From assembly GCA_018296165.2 (NCBI GenBank), contig JACKQL020000012.1, forward strand, positions 248,001-312,000: a DNA stretch of 64,000 bases, written 5' to 3'. The position numbers were made by a program, and so were the translations under genes. This stretch comes from Termitomyces sp. T153. Taxonomy: Eukaryota > Basidiomycota > Agaricomycetes > Agaricales > Lyophyllaceae. The notes beneath the pieces were generated by a model that saw nothing but the letters and a program-made list of their open reading frames with translations, did not search any database and was not told the DNA's origin. Shown in pieces: positions 48,640 to 58,643 of the stretch (position 1 is its first letter; every line of letters begins with the position of its first letter).

Positions 48640-49600
48640 CTGTCACTTGACTAAAAATCGCCCTCTAGCTCCAGAGGTGAGGTGCTCACATTGGCTTCCT
48701 CTGGGGTCAACTCCAATGAGAGCTCATCCAGTGACAGAGCTCTGGCAGTGTTCTTTGCAGCCAGGAGCTGCAGGAGAAGTTTCTCCTGCTCCACTGTAGA
48801 AAGGTAGTGGACCTCCAGGCCCAGGGGACAGTGCTGTGCAAAGTGCCTGGGCTTCTTGCTTCACTGGCATAACAGCAGGGCCACACAGAGTTGTTGGGCC
48901 ACATCCACATCCATGGGAATCCCCTGGAGTAGGGGACAAGCAGTGGGGGCAGCTGGAGCAAGGGCTGGCACTGAGTGAGTGGCAGAAGTTGCTGACCGGA
49001 ATGAGGCACATTGTGGAATGGGGGTGACAGAGCTCCCTCCATATCTACATGAGCTGCCATTAGTCCTGGGCCACCTCATACCACAACACAATCTTTTCAT
49101 TGTTGGGGTGACCCTCTGCCAGATTGTCAATGTATTCCACCAAGGCAGGGTGCAAGCCATTCCAGAAGGTAAGGCACAGCTGGAGGCCATTGGGGTAGGC
49201 AGCCTGTTTGACCACAGCTTGGAACAAGTTGATGTACTCATCCAACATATGCTTCCCTTGTCCATACTGCTCCCTGTTATGCAGCATCAGTGCCACAGTC
49301 TTGGCAGGGTCCAATGGAAAAAAACTCCACTCAAAAGTTCTTCTCAAAGGTGGCCCAGTCCAGGAATTAGGCATTCTAGCAATGCCTGGAGGGACTGGGA
49401 GATAAGATCCATTGTCTGACAGAGGGTGGAGAGTTTGGTCATATGGTGGGTGAGAGATGATTGCGTTAATTGCACCTGGGTTTCTAGGTGGAGCAGGCAA
49501 GTGCAGGCTTTGTCCTGCAGGGCTGGGGCCTCCGAGGGTGTGTCTGGATTGGCGAGCTGAGACATAGAACTCCACAATGCTTAATCCTGGTGGAGAAGTG
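48640..49600 (-). pseudogene. A1 gag
   Basis: The longest piece (49060-49575) carries capsid landmarks: NSWTGPPLRRTFEWSFFPLD, EQYGQGKHMLDEYINLFQAV, LTFWNGLHPALVEYID, then the frame shifts into 48861-49265. The N-terminal part is degraded. Element C sits about 26 bases upstream of the first ATG. Confidence 0.75.
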
Positions 49601-49604
49601 ATGG

Positions 49605-50456
49605 TGATGCAAAAGTAAGTTTGATGCCATCAATGATGTGATCAACTTATCAAACTTTCTATTCACAGTTTGTTTGGAGGCTTTTAGTTACATGCCAACT
49701 CAAGTAGAATTTCAATAGAAAAGTAGTTTAATATTTCAATGATTTTATTCCAAGCTTGAGACGGTCTCACACTAAGGAATGGGCTCAATAGTATATTTAC
49801 TGGTCCCGAAGCCACTAATAACTCTTAAGCCTAAGAATTCCGCTCCCTGGGGAATTCCAAGCCATGGTACGTAGTCTGCCTGCCTTTCTCTCTATCATCC
49901 TGTCCTTTTTATGCCCCATTGGTCATGCATGGACCAATGCATTCCGCGTGGTATTGTGCTGCGATAATCGGCCTGCGTGTCATCCTTCCTGCGTCATTCC
50001 GTCTGCCCGTGATTTCCACAGTTTTATTTCTCTTTTTCGTCCCCTACTCCTTTGTTTTCCTTAACCGTTTTATGGTCGTTTTTTGGGACTCAATAGCGTA
50101 GCTTAGACTTTTAAAATACACATGTTGCGGTAGGTGTTTTTAATTGTTGGGATTGTTTTGCAGCTTATTACAGAGGTTTGTCGGCCTTGATGGCTGATTT
50201 CGGATTATGATCCGAGCATCTCAGCCCAAGCACTGCCACAGACTTGGCGCTTTGTCAGTCTGATGTGTCTGCGTTGGGCTCGTCATCTTTTTCATGCTAC
50301 GAGGGTGGTAGTGCTTATTAGTTTTTGAACATATGTTTTCGCGTCTACAGTTTTCGACGTTCGGCTTACAGTTTTCAGCCATCTGATATGAAAACATTCT
50401 TTTTAGTTCGTTCTAAGTACTTTTTGTCGGACCTCAGTTTTGAGGCCGGCGTATCA
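49605..50456 (-). repeat. 3' LTR of element C
   Basis: TGATGCAAAAGTAAG...GCGTATCA, 852 bp, nearly identical to the 5' LTR apart from a 17 bp tandem duplication in the latter and scattered transitions. Small frames inside (for example 49864-50101) are not coding. The minus-strand U3 start abuts the polypurine tract. Confidence 0.93.
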
Positions 50457-50468
50457 CCTCCCCCGCAC
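50457..50468 (-). other. Polypurine tract of element C
   Basis: On the minus strand GTGCGGGGGAGG immediately precedes the LTR start TGATACGCC. It marks the end of the internal region, so the antisense gene at 50669-51995 lies inside the element. Confidence 0.75.
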
Positions 50469-50668
50469 TTTCAGATGACTGCCCTCAGTCAGTTCGTCGT
50501 CCTTGGTAAGCCCATGTCTGTCCCTGCCCTTTTTCGATCCGAAAAATTTATTTTTCCTTTCTTTCAAAAGTCAGAAAATAAATTTTCGTCTCATTTTTCC
50601 TGTTCGATCACTCCCGCCACAAGTTGTCTTTATAAAGACCTCGCTGTGCCACTCGTTCTCTTTGACCA

Positions 50669-51995
50669 ATGTCCCCAAAGACTGTCCCAACTGCCCCTTG
50701 CAAAATGCCTTCTTCCAGGGTTGTTCGTCCCCAAGTGGTGATTACCATGTCACCTCGCCCAACCCCTGCTCCTCATCGTACGCCCTCACCTCCCGACTTT
50801 TATGGGATGCTTCAGCGTGCTGTCAAGCGCGACGCCAACCAGGTCATTCTCGCCGTCCTTCAGTGTCCCGTTTTTGCGCAGGCCGTTATTGGCACATGCC
50901 ACACTGCCAAAGCCTTCCCTGGCACGCCAGCTGACCGTGCTAGGTTCCTGGGATGGTTTGGCTGGGTACGTCTTTCCTTAGTCCTTCCCCCTGACTCCCT
51001 GTCACATCCTTCTTTCCAGCGTTTCGCTGACCAGGCCGACTTTCCCCTTATTGCCAATCAGGCTGGCCTCACTGATACGCTTTCCGACATGCTGCCTCTC
51101 CTTGACCGTCAAGCCGCCAACGATTCCCCTGCCGTCAAGGACTTTTTCACCTTTTCCGATGCGATCATCCAGCTCGAGGATAACCGTCGTGAGGCTCAAT
51201 GCCAGCGGGAGCTCCAGGCAGTGGGTTGTTCTTCTCTTGATTCCTCCCCCTTTCCTTATTTTCTTTGCCTCTGCCAGAAACAACGCCGCGAGCGCGAGGA
51301 TCATGATGTCGAGATGCTTGGTCCGTCTTCTGTCAGCTCCTCAAAAAGGAAAGCTAACGTAAGTGTCCCCAGCTTCTCGTCTTGACCTCCTTGCTCATTG
51401 TTTCAACACTCTCTCCCTCTTCCTGTCTTCCTCTCAGTCCAAGCCTGATGGAAAACCCAAACCAAAAAAGGTTAAAGTCATTCCTTCGGCTGGTACATCC
51501 CTTCTTTCTGGCGATTTCTTCCCTTCTCCTGACTCTTTGCCAACCCATCCCAGCGAATTACAAAACTGGTAGCGAGGCCGCCCTTCTTCTCTTAGGCCAG
51601 GTCGATGCTATCCTTGAGACAATCTCTCTTGCCGATGGTGATGTGGCTATTCCTCGTGAAGACCTCAAGAAGCAACATGAGGCTGTCGAGCTGGCTGCGC
51701 AACAGCAGCTCCATTTGTTAGACCTCTCTCTACAGACGTACAAGCTGATTACTGCATGCCTCGCTCGCCTGGACAAGGTTCTGGCCTCCGCCGACGTGGA
51801 CCTCACTGGTTCGCTACTCGACGCCCTCAATGTTTCTTTTGAGGTATTGTTTTTATTGTCTTTTCCTATTTCGGCTCTAGTTTACTAAGCCTAGCCCCCC
51901 AGGCTGTCCCCGAGGAGTCTGACGCTGAGCTTGCCAGCCCCCCCGAAGGCGAATCCAAAGATCCCGTGGCATTTTCATCGGCTGCCGCAGTGTAG
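50669..51995 (+). CDS. Spliced antisense gene carried by element C, 338 aa, unknown
   Basis: Six exons by my reading: 50669-50965, 51020-51220, 51278-51358, 51438-51492, 51554-51843, 51903-51995. The five introns are 54, 57, 79, 61 and 59 bp with GT-AG ends; exons sum to 1017 nt and keep one frame to the TAG. The protein has a proline-rich start, a helical region with PPDFYGMLQRAVKRDANQ and CPVFAQAVIG, a basic stretch (KRKANSKPDGKPKPKKVKV) that looks like a nuclear localisation signal, a helical C-terminal half (LLLLGQVDAILETISLADGD, LKKQHEAVELAAQQQLHLL) and an acidic tail. No membrane segment or catalytic motif recognised. TATA-like TTTATAAAG lies about 35 bases before the ATG. It is convergent with pol, 146 bp away. 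CpG content is high (ten CG in 50821-50940, none in 54001-54120 of pol). The intron-containing, antisense state argues for capture from DNA or from an antisense transcript. An extra 5' exon at 50476 (MTALSQFVVL, then GTAAGC) is possible. Confidence 0.8.
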
Positions 51996-52141
51996 ACACC
52001 TCTTTTGTCTTTGCCTAGCATAAATCGTAGCACAAATTATAGTGTAAACACCACTCCCCACTCGTACAAAAATCCCCTTTTATATCCCTTATTCCACAAC
52101 CCCAAATATAATGCCATTAACCCTGAAAATGTGTGATTAAG

Positions 52142-55100
52142 TTAAAATATTTGAACATTTGTCAATTTTTCGGGGCTATTGTCCGACTTAACCATGTCAT
52201 GGTCTAGAGGCTCATGGAGCTTCATAGATCCAAATGACAGGTCTGGCATAGTATTTATAGTAGGCCTTTGTAGTTCTTCCCTTAACTCCTTCAACTTTTC
52301 TGGAGTGATATCTATCCATTGCTCTAGGCTCTGGGATAGCTCCAATTGTCTTCGAGCTTTGTAAGGGACTACTCTAAAAGCTGCAACTCTGGTCTGCCAA
52401 ACTGACCCATCCAGTTCTGCCACAATGTAGTTACCACCCTTGGTCTTAGTAATTACCACCAGTGGACCATGAAAACGGGGCAGCATTTTAGCACTGTGTG
52501 AACTTTCTGTAATCATATTCTTGACCAAGACTAAGTCCAAAGGTTTGAAATTGAAGTCTTTGATAGAGTGTTTATGCTCTTCTGCAAACTTCAAGGCCCA
52601 TTGGAGTTTGTCCTTCCCAACTCTCTCCCTCATCTCTTCTACATGCTGGTGGTGCTTGGCTAAAGCCCTAGCACGATACCCAATCAACTCCTCTGTAGAT
52701 AATGGTCCTTCTGGTAATTCTATTAACCAGGTAGCCTCTACTAAGTCCAAAGGTAGAGTTGGATGAGCTCCAGTGACCATGAAGTATGGTGAACACCCAA
52801 ATCTCTGCCGAATAGTAATGCGATCACTCCACATTACATGGAAGAAGAACCAAAACCATTTAGTGCGATCTTCACAAGCTTTGAATAAAGCCTGCCTGAC
52901 ATCCCAATGTGGTCTTTCAATTTTGCCATTAGCTTGAGAGTTGTATGGAGAGATGGCAATGCCTCTGATTCCATATTTACTCTCTATCCAAGCTGTGACC
53001 TTTTTGAATTGTCCAGCATTATCAGTGATGATCTCTGCAATGCAACCCCAGTGACAAATCACATCCTCAAACAACCATTGACCAATTGTTTTATGGTTTT
53101 CTTTGCGCAGAGGCCTCCCTTCCATCCATGAAGACAATGCACACCTACCATGGACAATATACTTGCAGCCATTTGAAGCTGGAGTCATGTGCATGGTATC
53201 AATGTGGTTTGTTTGGAAGATAGAGGGTGTATAGGTTACTGTGGGAGCTCTGTTTACAACTGTCTTCTGACGTATCTGACAGTTGTGACAAGTCCCAACA
53301 TACCATTGTACATCTCCATCAATCCCTGGCCACCAAAATCGTTCTTGTATTAACATTTTGGTTGCATAAGTCCCTCTATGCCCTAAGGCATCATGGGCTG
53401 ATTCAAGCATGAACATTCGCTTATCAATATTGACTACTAGCTTATGCCTAGCCTCATGATTGCGCTTGTACAGTCTCCCCTTTTGATCAAAGAAGAACTG
53501 TCTTGCAAACTTCTTGAACTTGTCTGGGTCCCAACCCTTCAAACCTTCAGGTTCTTTGCTTGGGTCTTGTAGCCAGCTTTGTACAATTGGTAGCAAGTCA
53601 TCCCACTGTTCACTCTCACTACCCTTCCTGTGTTTTAGGTAGGCTTGTAAGTCTGCTTCCTTTTCTTCCTCAGTACCTTCTGTGGGTAACAGAGGTTGAG
53701 AGAGAGATAGTACTGCAACAGGATCTATTCTAGATGTCTGCTGCTGACTTAGAACTGCCTTCCTAAGTTCCATCTCTTGAGACCTTGCTCTATCAAGTTC
53801 TTGTTCAAAATCCGATACTGCAATGGCTACTGCATGTAGATAGCCACCTCTAGTGTCAATTTGATCGGCAAACTCTTCAAGTGCTAAGGGCTCCCAATCC
53901 TCCCATCCTAGTTCATTGTTGGTTTTTGCTGGATATTCAAAGTGCATAGTCTTTGGGTTGTCTACCAACTCTGGATTAACAGGTGGGTACTCCTCATCTC
54001 CTGGCTGCTTGAGCCTCCTAGACAGGCCATCAACACTAAAGGTCTTTCCTGGCACATGCCTCAAAGTAAAATGATAGAGTAGTACATCCTCAATCCATCT
54101 CATGATGGTGGCATTAGGTCCTACTCCAGGATTGCTTAGCATCCCCTTCAAATACTTGGCATCTGTCTCTACTACAAGCTTCCTACAACCAACTAGCCAA
54201 TACTTATTAGCTTGCAAGGCTCTCATCAAACCATAGAGTTCTCTTTTAGGTTGTGAGAATCTTGCCTCTCTCTCATTCAAGGTGATGGATCCTAGCTTAG
54301 CACAAGTGCGTTGCTTAGGATTGTCTGGAGCTTCCTGGAAGATTCCAAAGCCCACTGCCATCCAAGAAGTGTCAACTGATAGGACCACTGCCCCTCCTGA
54401 CTCATAGTCAATTGGTTTTAGAGGTGCACTTTCAGCTAGCAACTTCTTCAACTGAGCCATTGCTGACTGCTGTTCCTCACCCCAAACAAATGGTGTGTGG
54501 TTTTGAGTCAATTTGTTGATAGGTGCAGCCACTTTAGCATAGTCTTTAATGAACATCCTAAAGGTGCCACAAGTACCTAGGAAAGCTCTGACATCTGACT
54601 TGTCCTGGCAATCACCCCACCCCATAACAATGGCCAACCACTTGATCTCAGGTTTCTGTCCCTCATAGGAACACCTGTATCCAACCACTACAATCTCATC
54701 TGCACAGACTACTGACTTCTTCCCAGAGAAAGTTCCTCCAGCATATTTGATTCTTTGTAACACTCTGTTTACATTCTGCAGATGTTCCCATACAAATCTC
54801 CTGATGCCTGGATTTTCTGGTATAACTTCATAGCCTCCATCTGGTAATTCATACCTATGAGGTGGACCTCTGATTGGCACATCATCAATATATGGCCAAG
54901 TTACATGAGGTATCTCATCTTTCAAGATGAAGGTAATGTCATCATGAAAGATTGGTACTGAATTTGTCCAGCCCATTGGCAGAGTTACCAACCTTAGAGC
55001 ACCAAAGGGTGTCTGGAAGGTGGTATAGTCCCTAGACTTCACATCCAACACTCTCTCATCATATCCCACATACAAGTCAAAGATTCCTCCACAAGCTCTG

Positions 55101-55963
55101 CCAGCAAAGTGACTAGCTAACTCTTCAGTTGCTGGTGGCAACCCAGAATGTGCTATGGTCACCTTGTTTAAAGGTTCCAAGCTGTGAACTATCCTCAAAC
55201 TCTCACCATCCTTCTTCAATACTGTGAACCACTGGGATCTGTATGAAGAGTTGGATGGTTCATACACTCCTGCCTCAATTTTCTGCTTTATCATCTGGCA
55301 GATTTTATCTCTGAGTCCAGGAGCAATGGGAATGTTCTTCAATACCCAGGGGGTGTGAGGAATTACTGGCATTACTACAGGAGGGAAGAATTCCTCCTTG
55401 AGCCTACCTCTTTGAGAATCATCCCATGCAAAAGCCTCATCCTGCAGCATCATTAGATGATGTACTGCCTTCATCTCCTCTGGCCATAAGAAACCATCAC
55501 CATGTACTTGGTCAATGATTTCCTTGCACTCAGCAGTATACCTCCCTGTGGGTTTGAACTTAGGTGGGTTTGGGTCCAACTGTGGCATGTCTGCTAGTGG
55601 ATCTCCAGTGATACACCTTTCAATTCTAAACTCCTCAGGAGAGGTTCCTAGTACAGGTTTCACCTTGCTAGCAACAGGTTTGTATTTCTTAGAGAATACT
55701 TGTGCAGTTTCCCCCACACCTGCTTCTAGCTCTAGGCTTTCCTGCTGTACTAAGACCTCCTCTAACTTCTCTGGTATCTGACACAGCTGCCCATTTAGAT
55801 AGGCTGCTAATGTCTTCTCCTCTCTTCCTCTCATATCTCCTTCTGCAGCAAAGGCCTGCAGATATACATCTCTCAACTCCAGGTTCTTGAATCCACTATG
55901 ATTTATAGTGTATCCAGTCACCATTACTTCACCATTCTTCTTTTCTCCAATCATTACTGCCAC
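52142..55963 (-). CDS. pol: Element C Pol polyprotein (RT-RNase H-integrase), 1273 aa
   Basis: Intact. N-terminal linker to about residue 200; RT with VYEPSNSSYRSQWF, VLKKDGESLRIVHSLEPLN, LPMGWTNSVPIFHDDITFIL and active site YIDD near residue 358; connection LGTCGTFRMFIKDYAKV; RNase H with VVLSVDTSW (D near 530), FSQPKRELYGLMRALQ (E) and VETDAKYLKGML (D); integrase zinc module HDALGHRG...CHNCQIRQK (H near 857); DDE core HIDTMHMTP (D near 921), IITDNAGQFKKV (D near 981) and NGKIERPHWD (E near 1017); C-terminal barrel-like tail LDLVLVKNMITE and VWQTRVAAFRVVPY. No chromodomain, unlike A1. It would copy element RNA and integrate the cDNA. Start ATG MAVMIGEKK is 32 bases after the protease stop. 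Confidence 0.93.
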   Translation of the reverse strand: MAVMIGEKKNGEVMVTGYTINHSGFKNLELRDVYLQAFAAEGDMRGREEKTLAAYLNGQLCQIPEKLEEVLVQQESLELEAGVGETAQVFSKKYKPVASKVKPVLGTSPEEFRIERCITGDPLADMPQLDPNPPKFKPTGRYTAECKEIIDQVHGDGFLWPEEMKAVHHLMMLQDEAFAWDDSQRGRLKEEFFPPVVMPVIPHTPWVLKNIPIAPGLRDKICQMIKQKIEAGVYEPSNSSYRSQWFTVLKKDGESLRIVHSLEPLNKVTIAHSGLPPATEELASHFAGRACGGIFDLYVGYDERVLDVKSRDYTTFQTPFGALRLVTLPMGWTNSVPIFHDDITFILKDEIPHVTWPYIDDVPIRGPPHRYELPDGGYEVIPENPGIRRFVWEHLQNVNRVLQRIKYAGGTFSGKKSVVCADEIVVVGYRCSYEGQKPEIKWLAIVMGWGDCQDKSDVRAFLGTCGTFRMFIKDYAKVAAPINKLTQNHTPFVWGEEQQSAMAQLKKLLAESAPLKPIDYESGGAVVLSVDTSWMAVGFGIFQEAPDNPKQRTCAKLGSITLNEREARFSQPKRELYGLMRALQANKYWLVGCRKLVVETDAKYLKGMLSNPGVGPNATIMRWIEDVLLYHFTLRHVPGKTFSVDGLSRRLKQPGDEEYPPVNPELVDNPKTMHFEYPAKTNNELGWEDWEPLALEEFADQIDTRGGYLHAVAIAVSDFEQELDRARSQEMELRKAVLSQQQTSRIDPVAVLSLSQPLLPTEGTEEEKEADLQAYLKHRKGSESEQWDDLLPIVQSWLQDPSKEPEGLKGWDPDKFKKFARQFFFDQKGRLYKRNHEARHKLVVNIDKRMFMLESAHDALGHRGTYATKMLIQERFWWPGIDGDVQWYVGTCHNCQIRQKTVVNRAPTVTYTPSIFQTNHIDTMHMTPASNGCKYIVHGRCALSSWMEGRPLRKENHKTIGQWLFEDVICHWGCIAEIITDNAGQFKKVTAWIESKYGIRGIAISPYNSQANGKIERPHWDVRQALFKACEDRTKWFWFFFHVMWSDRITIRQRFGCSPYFMVTGAHPTLPLDLVEATWLIELPEGPLSTEELIGYRARALAKHHQHVEEMRERVGKDKLQWALKFAEEHKHSIKDFNFKPLDLVLVKNMITESSHSAKMLPRFHGPLVVITKTKGGNYIVAELDGSVWQTRVAAFRVVPYKARRQLELSQSLEQWIDITPEKLKELREELQRPTINTMPDLSFGSMKLHEPLDHDMVKSDNSPEKLTNVQIF

Positions 55964-55995
55964 CTCTCCCTGGTCACTGACCAGATCATTGAGAT

Positions 55996-57024
55996 TTAAA
56001 ATTTTGGATCACTATCTCCTCCAACACCTGCCTTTGGCACCTTTCCTCTTTGAAGAGTGGGCAGGGCTGTCCGGCGACCAGTATTAGGATCTCTGATAGT
56101 TATGATGGCACTACCATCTTGAAGATTTTGTATGTTGCTCTCTGTTAGTGTGTCAAATGGACAACCCAACAAGACAGTATAAGCTGGCTTGACAAAGATT
56201 TGCACTTGTAGATAAATGGTGAAGCCTTCAGCAAAAGTAAATGGCACATTTTTGGCTAAACCAACTGATGTATTCACTTGACTGTTGGCACTCTCCATCC
56301 TTAAGCATATGTCTGGATCCCAAGTCAATCCTAAACAAAGTGCCTCATCTAGTGCCATACAGACTATCTGAGAACCACTATCTAGAATTGTCTCTACTTG
56401 TCCCCTCTGATTGACAATGGGGTTCAAGGATCTCAACACTTGCAAATCTCTTGCCACATACACCACTACTGGCTTTTCTCCTGGAGGGATATTTTCCAAG
56501 TAAGTGGCTACACAATCCTGATGCACTACTGCACCAGTAGGCAAATCATCCTGTGTCCCATCTGCAATGAAATAGGTTGCCATTGGTAGGTCATTGACAT
56601 CTACTTTGTCAGGTGGTTTCTTCTCCCTTACAGTCTGCTGTTGAACTGCTACTCTTGGGATATTAGGATCCCTAGACTGAGTCCCTGATTTGAGAGTCAA
56701 TTTTTGTATCATTGCTTCCCTTAATCCAGGAGCTACATCTAACAGTTCTCCAGTACTGAAAGGTACAGTAGCCTCCCAGAGCTTATCAATGGTCCTATCC
56801 CACTCTTTCCTCTTTGTTCCTGTTAGGGAACTTTTAACAGTGTCCTGCACTGGCAAGTCTGGTCCCTCATTGAGGGCTGGAACCTTCTCAAAAGGTAGGT
56901 CCAGTTTTGGTGCAACTCTAGGTGGAATCACCAGAGTTAGCTTTTCTTTCCAGGGTTTTTCAGGGGTTCTCTCTGGCAATGAGGATACTCCTGGTTGAGA
57001 TGCCTCTTTCCCAACTGCCTTCAT
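55996..57024 (-). CDS. Element C protease (retropepsin), 342 aa
   Basis: Intact aspartic protease frame. The catalytic motif is VETILDSGSQIVCM near residue 220, with the hydrophobic-hydrophobic-G partner PAYTVLLGCPFDTL about 85 residues later. The N-terminal part (LPERTPEKPW, LDLPFEKVPALN) is a low-complexity linker; the C-terminal DPNTGRRTALPTLQRGKV is shared with G and D. It would mature Gag-Pol. The frame starts 8 bases after the gag stop, so separate translation or a frameshift is needed, as commonly in this group. Confidence 0.9.
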   Translation of the reverse strand: MKAVGKEASQPGVSSLPERTPEKPWKEKLTLVIPPRVAPKLDLPFEKVPALNEGPDLPVQDTVKSSLTGTKRKEWDRTIDKLWEATVPFSTGELLDVAPGLREAMIQKLTLKSGTQSRDPNIPRVAVQQQTVREKKPPDKVDVNDLPMATYFIADGTQDDLPTGAVVHQDCVATYLENIPPGEKPVVVYVARDLQVLRSLNPIVNQRGQVETILDSGSQIVCMALDEALCLGLTWDPDICLRMESANSQVNTSVGLAKNVPFTFAEGFTIYLQVQIFVKPAYTVLLGCPFDTLTESNIQNLQDGSAIITIRDPNTGRRTALPTLQRGKVPKAGVGGDSDPKF

Positions 57025-57032
57025 TGAGTTAT

Positions 57033-58505
57033 TTAAAAATCCTTAGAGGAAGATTTCTGTCCCTCAGGACTAGCTGTATTTCTTGTGTTGATTAACACAC
57101 TAAGCATTTCAGCCATTTTATTGAAACCTTTCTCCAGGTCCCCCAAGCGGTCTGACTCCTTATATTGAATGCGCTCTAGCATGTCATCTCTTGTATCTCT
57201 AGCAGAGTTTACATAGGTAGAGTAAGTGACTGTCTCTGGAGGGTCCTCTTCTGGCCTTCCAAAGTACATATTCACCTGCTTATCATGTACTTGTGCTAGT
57301 CTAGCATGAGGAGATATGCCAGCAGGATCTCTGGGTAGAGGAGCACCACTAGGTAGTCTGGCTCTCCCCTCCAACAGGATGATCCATCCTTTTTGTACAT
57401 CTCCCTTGATGACTTCACACTCTGAGATTCTATGTCCAGTTTGCCAACAATAGAAGCAAGTAACACCACTTCTCCCAGAAGTTGGAAATGTAGGAGGCCC
57501 TTCTGTCCTTATACCCTGGCTTCCTTTGGTATTTAAGAAGGTATTGCGCATGTCCAACTGACCAGCTTGCAAAGCTTGCATGGTGCTCTGGATGCTCCCC
57601 ATTTGTTTCCCAATGGTAACCACAGCATCTTGGAGATGAGCCATTTTCTCCTCCACTTCCTCCTCCTTAATGTTCCCCCTACTAGTTTCCATTTTCTCTA
57701 CTCTTTCCTCTCTAGGGCTCCTTACAGTAGCACCATCTATCAAGGTCCCCACTACTGTCAGCACTTCTGATAGGTCATATTTGTTGTCCTTGTGCCTATT
57801 CCTAGCAGGGTCTTTGTAGTGGCCATATCTACTGATCAACCTCTCCTCAATCACATCTCCAAAAGCTGGTGTAAAGCACCCCAGGAATTTATCTACCAGA
57901 GACCCATTCCCAGTGACATTAGCCAACTTCTTAGCCTCAGCTCTAAATTTTCTTATGAGAGAATGGATTTCTGTAGTGTCATTCCTACTAAGTCTGGCAT
58001 GTTCTCTGCAGATTCTGTCCAGGTTTGCAACACTACCTGTGTCATCCACTGCTTCTGGATAAGACTCCTTGATCTCTTTCTCAAAAGCAGACCAAGTATA
58101 GTCATCTCCAAAGGAATTGAAGCCCAGCCATTCCTGTTCAGTCTGAGCATCCACATACTCCAAGATTCTCTTTTTCCTTTCTTTATCTCCATGGATCCCA
58201 GCATGCTCAAACAGAGACATCATCCTTTGCAAAAAGCGACGAACCTCAGAGGGCTCAGTATGCTTAAACTTAGGTGCATCCCTGCTGTCAGGCAGTGGCA
58301 GTTTGTATCTGATATTTTGCTCCATTATTGAGGAAGTAGAAACTGGTTGAGTAGTAGGGCACAGTTCTTTGAGTGAGCTTGAAATTACTTTCTCAGTCTG
58401 AAGTTTTCTCTTTCTGAGTAAGGTTTCAGGGTCACGCAAAAAGGACTTTGAACCACTGCTATTGGTCCTAGTTTCTCTTTTCCTTAATGTAACAGAGTTT
58501 TTCAC
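57033..58505 (-). CDS. gag: Element C Gag, 490 aa
   Basis: Intact structural polyprotein. The start MKNSVTLRKRETRTN is basic. The capsid region includes FKHTEPSEVRRFLQRMMSLF, VDAQTEQEWLGFNSFGDDY and SRYGHYKDPARNRHKDNKYD. A coiled-coil-like stretch (EEKMAHLQDAVVTIGKQM) precedes the zinc knuckle CFYCWQTGHRISEC (CX2CX4HX4C, about residue 355). The C-terminus ends SSSKDF, conserved with D. It would form the virus-like particle. Confidence 0.92.
   Translation of the reverse strand: MKNSVTLRKRETRTNSSGSKSFLRDPETLLRKRKLQTEKVISSSLKELCPTTQPVSTSSIMEQNIRYKLPLPDSRDAPKFKHTEPSEVRRFLQRMMSLFEHAGIHGDKERKKRILEYVDAQTEQEWLGFNSFGDDYTWSAFEKEIKESYPEAVDDTGSVANLDRICREHARLSRNDTTEIHSLIRKFRAEAKKLANVTGNGSLVDKFLGCFTPAFGDVIEERLISRYGHYKDPARNRHKDNKYDLSEVLTVVGTLIDGATVRSPREERVEKMETSRGNIKEEEVEEKMAHLQDAVVTIGKQMGSIQSTMQALQAGQLDMRNTFLNTKGSQGIRTEGPPTFPTSGRSGVTCFYCWQTGHRISECEVIKGDVQKGWIILLEGRARLPSGAPLPRDPAGISPHARLAQVHDKQVNMYFGRPEEDPPETVTYSTYVNSARDTRDDMLERIQYKESDRLGDLEKGFNKMAEMLSVLINTRNTASPEGQKSSSKDF
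57771..57790 (-). other. Conserved gag block shared by C and D
   Basis: The region around this position encodes the RNRHKDNKYDLSEV block, which in D reads RNRHEDDQYDLSEV; it is the most conserved gag stretch and was used to align the split element D. Confidence 0.6.
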
Positions 58506-58625
58506 CTTGGTTGCAATAACTTCAGGTGTTTTGGGCCAAGACCCAGGTGGTGCAAAACTAATGTTTCACAAGGGTTGGACTTCCTCAAGGAAATCCAAAA
58601 GTAAGTTTTTGTGCAACAAAAGCCC

Positions 58626-58641
58626 CTCACGGTGGGCTCCA
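58626..58641 (-). other. Primer-binding site of element C
   Basis: On the minus strand TGGAGCCCACCGTGAG begins two bases after the LTR terminus ...CGCATCA. It shares its first ten bases with the site of element G. Confidence 0.7.
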
Positions 58642-58643
58642 GA

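Noticed and set aside
49864..50101. Small plus-strand frames in the 3' LTR of C and identical ones in the 5' LTR
   Set aside because: They occur in both LTR copies, have no family features, and lie in U3/R sequence.
51382..51888. Unspliced 168-codon frame starting MTSLLIVST
   Set aside because: It begins inside an intron of the spliced antisense gene; only its downstream two thirds are exon 5.
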